Part shown: piece after piece, positions 62,638-64,000 of the stretch
Position numbering within the stretch: position 1 is the first letter of the stretch
How the letters are laid out: the number at the start of each line of letters is the position of its first letter
Source: Pollutimonas sp035515055
Lineage (GTDB): Bacteria > Pseudomonadota > Gammaproteobacteria > Burkholderiales > Burkholderiaceae_B
Assembly (NCBI GenBank): GCA_035515055.1
Contig: DATJBV010000077.1
Coordinates: 62,001-126,000, forward strand
DNA length: 64,000 bases
Direction of reading: 5' to 3'
Program-made: the position numbers and the translations under genes
Notes under the pieces: generated by a model
Told to the model about the DNA's origin: nothing
What the model saw: the letters and a program-made list of their open reading frames with translations, nothing else
The model's database searches: none

Positions 62638-63624
62638 TTAAGTGCTGGCTATGTCCAGCCCCTTGATGGTGGCGGCCCAGAGTTCATGGTCCTTCTCCAG
62701 AATGGCCAGGAGCTCGGCGGGACTTGCCGGCAATGACACCATGCCCATGCCATTGAGCTTTTCGGCGACATCCGGGAGGGCAATAATCCGGTTGACTTCC
62801 TTATTGATCGTTTCGAGACGCTCCAGGCCCACTCCTTTGGGCGCGAAGACGCCGTACCAGTTGGTGACCTCGAACCCCGGAACGACGTCGGACGCGCTGG
62901 GAACGCCCGGAACCAAGTCCGATGGCGTGCTCTCGGTTACGGCAAGCAACTTTACCGCTCCCGTCTTGGCGTGGCGCAGCAAAAGGGAGGCGCCGCCCGC
63001 AAACATTTGCACTTCACCTTGCAGCAACGCCATTACCGCCGGACCACCGCCTTTGTACGGTACGTGCAACATGTCCAGGCCCGCGGCTTTGGCCAGCAAG
63101 GCAAGCGTCAAGTGATTATGCGTGCCCACACCCCCCGAGGAGTACGCCACCTTGCCCGGGTTGGCGCGTATGTAGTCGATAAGCTCGGCGAACGTGTTTG
63201 CGGGAACTGAAGGCGCTACGGCGATCACATTGATCGCCTGCGCCAGCATGGCGACGGGGACGAAATCACCCATGGGATCAAACGACAATCCCTTGTACAG
63301 GCTGCCATTCATGGCATGCGTCGACATGGCCCCGATTTCCAGCGTATAGCCATCGGGATTCGAGCGGGCGACGCGTGCCGCCCCTATGTTGCCGCCGGCC
63401 CCGGGCACGTTCTCGACGATGGCCGTTTGTCCCGCCGCGGGAAAAAAATTCTGGGAGACGATACGTCCAAGAATATCGGTGGATCCACCCGGCGCAAATG
63501 GGACCACCAACTTTACCGCTTTAGCCGGGTATGGCTGCGCCGCGCGGGCGAACGGACTGGTTAGCAGTGCCGACGCCAGGCATCCCAGCATGAATTTACG
63601 GCGTAGATTTGTTGATGTGTCCAT
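62638..63624 (-). CDS. Tripartite tricarboxylate transporter substrate-binding protein (Bug/TctC family)
   Basis: 328-residue periplasmic receptor with a signal sequence (RRKFMLGCLASALLTSPFARAA). The Bug-family core has YPAKAVKLVVPFAPGGSTDILGR, VENVPGAGGNIGAARVAR, HVPYKGGGPAVMALLQGEV and NWYGVFAPKGV. GGAG precedes the ATG at 63624. TctA and TctB membrane components are not in the window, as is common for the many orphan Bug receptors of Alcaligenaceae. It leads the Bug-cupin-aldolase-IclR-dehydrogenase operon. Confidence 0.93.
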   Translation of the reverse strand: MDTSTNLRRKFMLGCLASALLTSPFARAAQPYPAKAVKLVVPFAPGGSTDILGRIVSQNFFPAAGQTAIVENVPGAGGNIGAARVARSNPDGYTLEIGAMSTHAMNGSLYKGLSFDPMGDFVPVAMLAQAINVIAVAPSVPANTFAELIDYIRANPGKVAYSSGGVGTHNHLTLALLAKAAGLDMLHVPYKGGGPAVMALLQGEVQMFAGGASLLLRHAKTGAVKLLAVTESTPSDLVPGVPSASDVVPGFEVTNWYGVFAPKGVGLERLETINKEVNRIIALPDVAEKLNGMGMVSLPASPAELLAILEKDHELWAATIKGLDIAST

Positions 63625-63757
63625 ATGATGACTCCATGATTTGCGGTGCAATGACTGATGTGCATCCTAGTCTATGGATCCAGGACGCCAGTCGCAACGA
63701 ACACCAACATAGATTCCGCTGTACGGAATTATGAGGCTGCCATCGGTCGAGGGACGA

Positions 63758-64000
63758 TCATTTGGCCTTGCGTAGCCACTTGGGTTCTTGAGCCACGATG
63801 TCGCGAACATACCGCTCAAGTTGCTCATAGGCTTCAATGCCAATGTCGGTCAACTCCGTGTCGCGGCGAGTCACAATACCAATGGAACGTGTCGGACCGT
63901 CGACAATTCCGGTAATGGTCAACTGGGTCAAGTGTTTCAGCGGGAATACCGCAAGGTATGGCAACACCGCGATACCCAGGCCGGCCTGGACAAAACTGCC
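63758..64000 (-). CDS. LysR-type transcriptional regulator, C-terminal part (truncated by window edge)
   Basis: The frame is open to the right edge. The visible 80 residues (GSFVQAGLGIAVLPYLAVF, then GPTRSIGIVTRRDTELTDIGIEAYEQLERYVRD) are the end of a LysR substrate-binding domain. The helix-turn-helix part is outside. It is transcribed in the same direction as the Bug operon, 133 bp upstream of it, and may regulate it. Confidence 0.82.
   Translation of the reverse strand, partial: GSFVQAGLGIAVLPYLAVFPLKHLTQLTITGIVDGPTRSIGIVTRRDTELTDIGIEAYEQLERYVRDIVAQEPKWLRKAK

Overview
The window is a dense, moderately GC-rich chromosomal segment from a betaproteobacterium. Gene order (ileS-lspA-coaBC-dut; exbBD-lpxK-ycaR-kdsB-adk; clpS-clpA), a Bug-type tripartite-tricarboxylate binding protein and a DUF3579 gene next to argF point to Burkholderiales, most likely an Alcaligenaceae relative. 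That assignment is an inference from gene content only. I see no insertion sequence, integrase, prophage or CRISPR array.

Layout. 1-4.2 kb: 3' end of ileS, then lspA, coaBC and dut on the plus strand. 4.2-19.5 kb, minus strand: a complete branched-chain amino acid ABC transporter (livK-livH-livM-livG-livF), trifunctional putA, pqiABC translationally coupled to clpA, and clpS. 19.6-24.2 kb: cold-shock protein and DUF192 gene (plus), then a PcaF-type thiolase, iron superoxide dismutase and xseA (minus), ending in a 426-bp gap with a cluster of DnaA-box-like sites. 24.2-31.9 kb, plus strand: exbB-exbD-lpxK-ycaR-kdsB, adk, an SDR dehydrogenase, murJ, rpsT and a 2-hydroxyacid dehydrogenase. 31.9-35.4 kb: DUF3579, argF, argG, a small membrane protein and tRNA-Ala(CGC).

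From 35.4 kb the content is accessory. It starts with a 7TMR-DISM diguanylate cyclase, a DUF2058 protein and a trimethylamine-monooxygenase-like flavoprotein. The centrepiece (39.5-48.4 kb, minus strand) is a tightly packed seven-gene operon for a periplasmic type II DMSO-reductase-family molybdoenzyme: Tat-exported catalytic subunit, four-cluster Fe-S subunit, TorD-like chaperone and heme-b-type gamma subunit in the A-B-D-C order known from the ddh, ser and clr operons. Three further genes follow: an Mrp/Nbp35-like ATPase with an N-terminal cysteine motif, a cytoplasmic 13-14-repeat beta-propeller, and a monoheme cytochrome c. A large Cache/PAS/GGDEF sensor is transcribed divergently from it.

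51.3-59.2 kb: a flavodiiron-like MBL protein, DUF1059, an NDUFA9-like reductase, then a reduced-sulfur module (cytochrome c fccA, flavocytochrome c sulfide dehydrogenase fccB, a YeeE/YedE transporter, and a fused SoxY-SoxZ carrier) followed by a PhoX-family phosphatase. 59.4-63.6 kb: a compact catabolic operon on the minus strand (Bug receptor, cupin, HpcH/HpaI aldolase, IclR regulator, PQQ-type sugar dehydrogenase). The window ends inside a LysR-type regulator.

Taken together, the right half suggests periplasmic oxidation or reduction of small sulfur (or related) compounds feeding c-type cytochromes: the Mo-enzyme with its own cytochrome, a sulfide dehydrogenase, a sulfur-compound transporter, a Sox carrier, and a flavin monooxygenase whose family oxidises trimethylamine and dimethyl sulfide. 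The substrate of the Mo-enzyme cannot be read from sequence. Its ATPase and propeller accessory genes are the least conventional part of the window.
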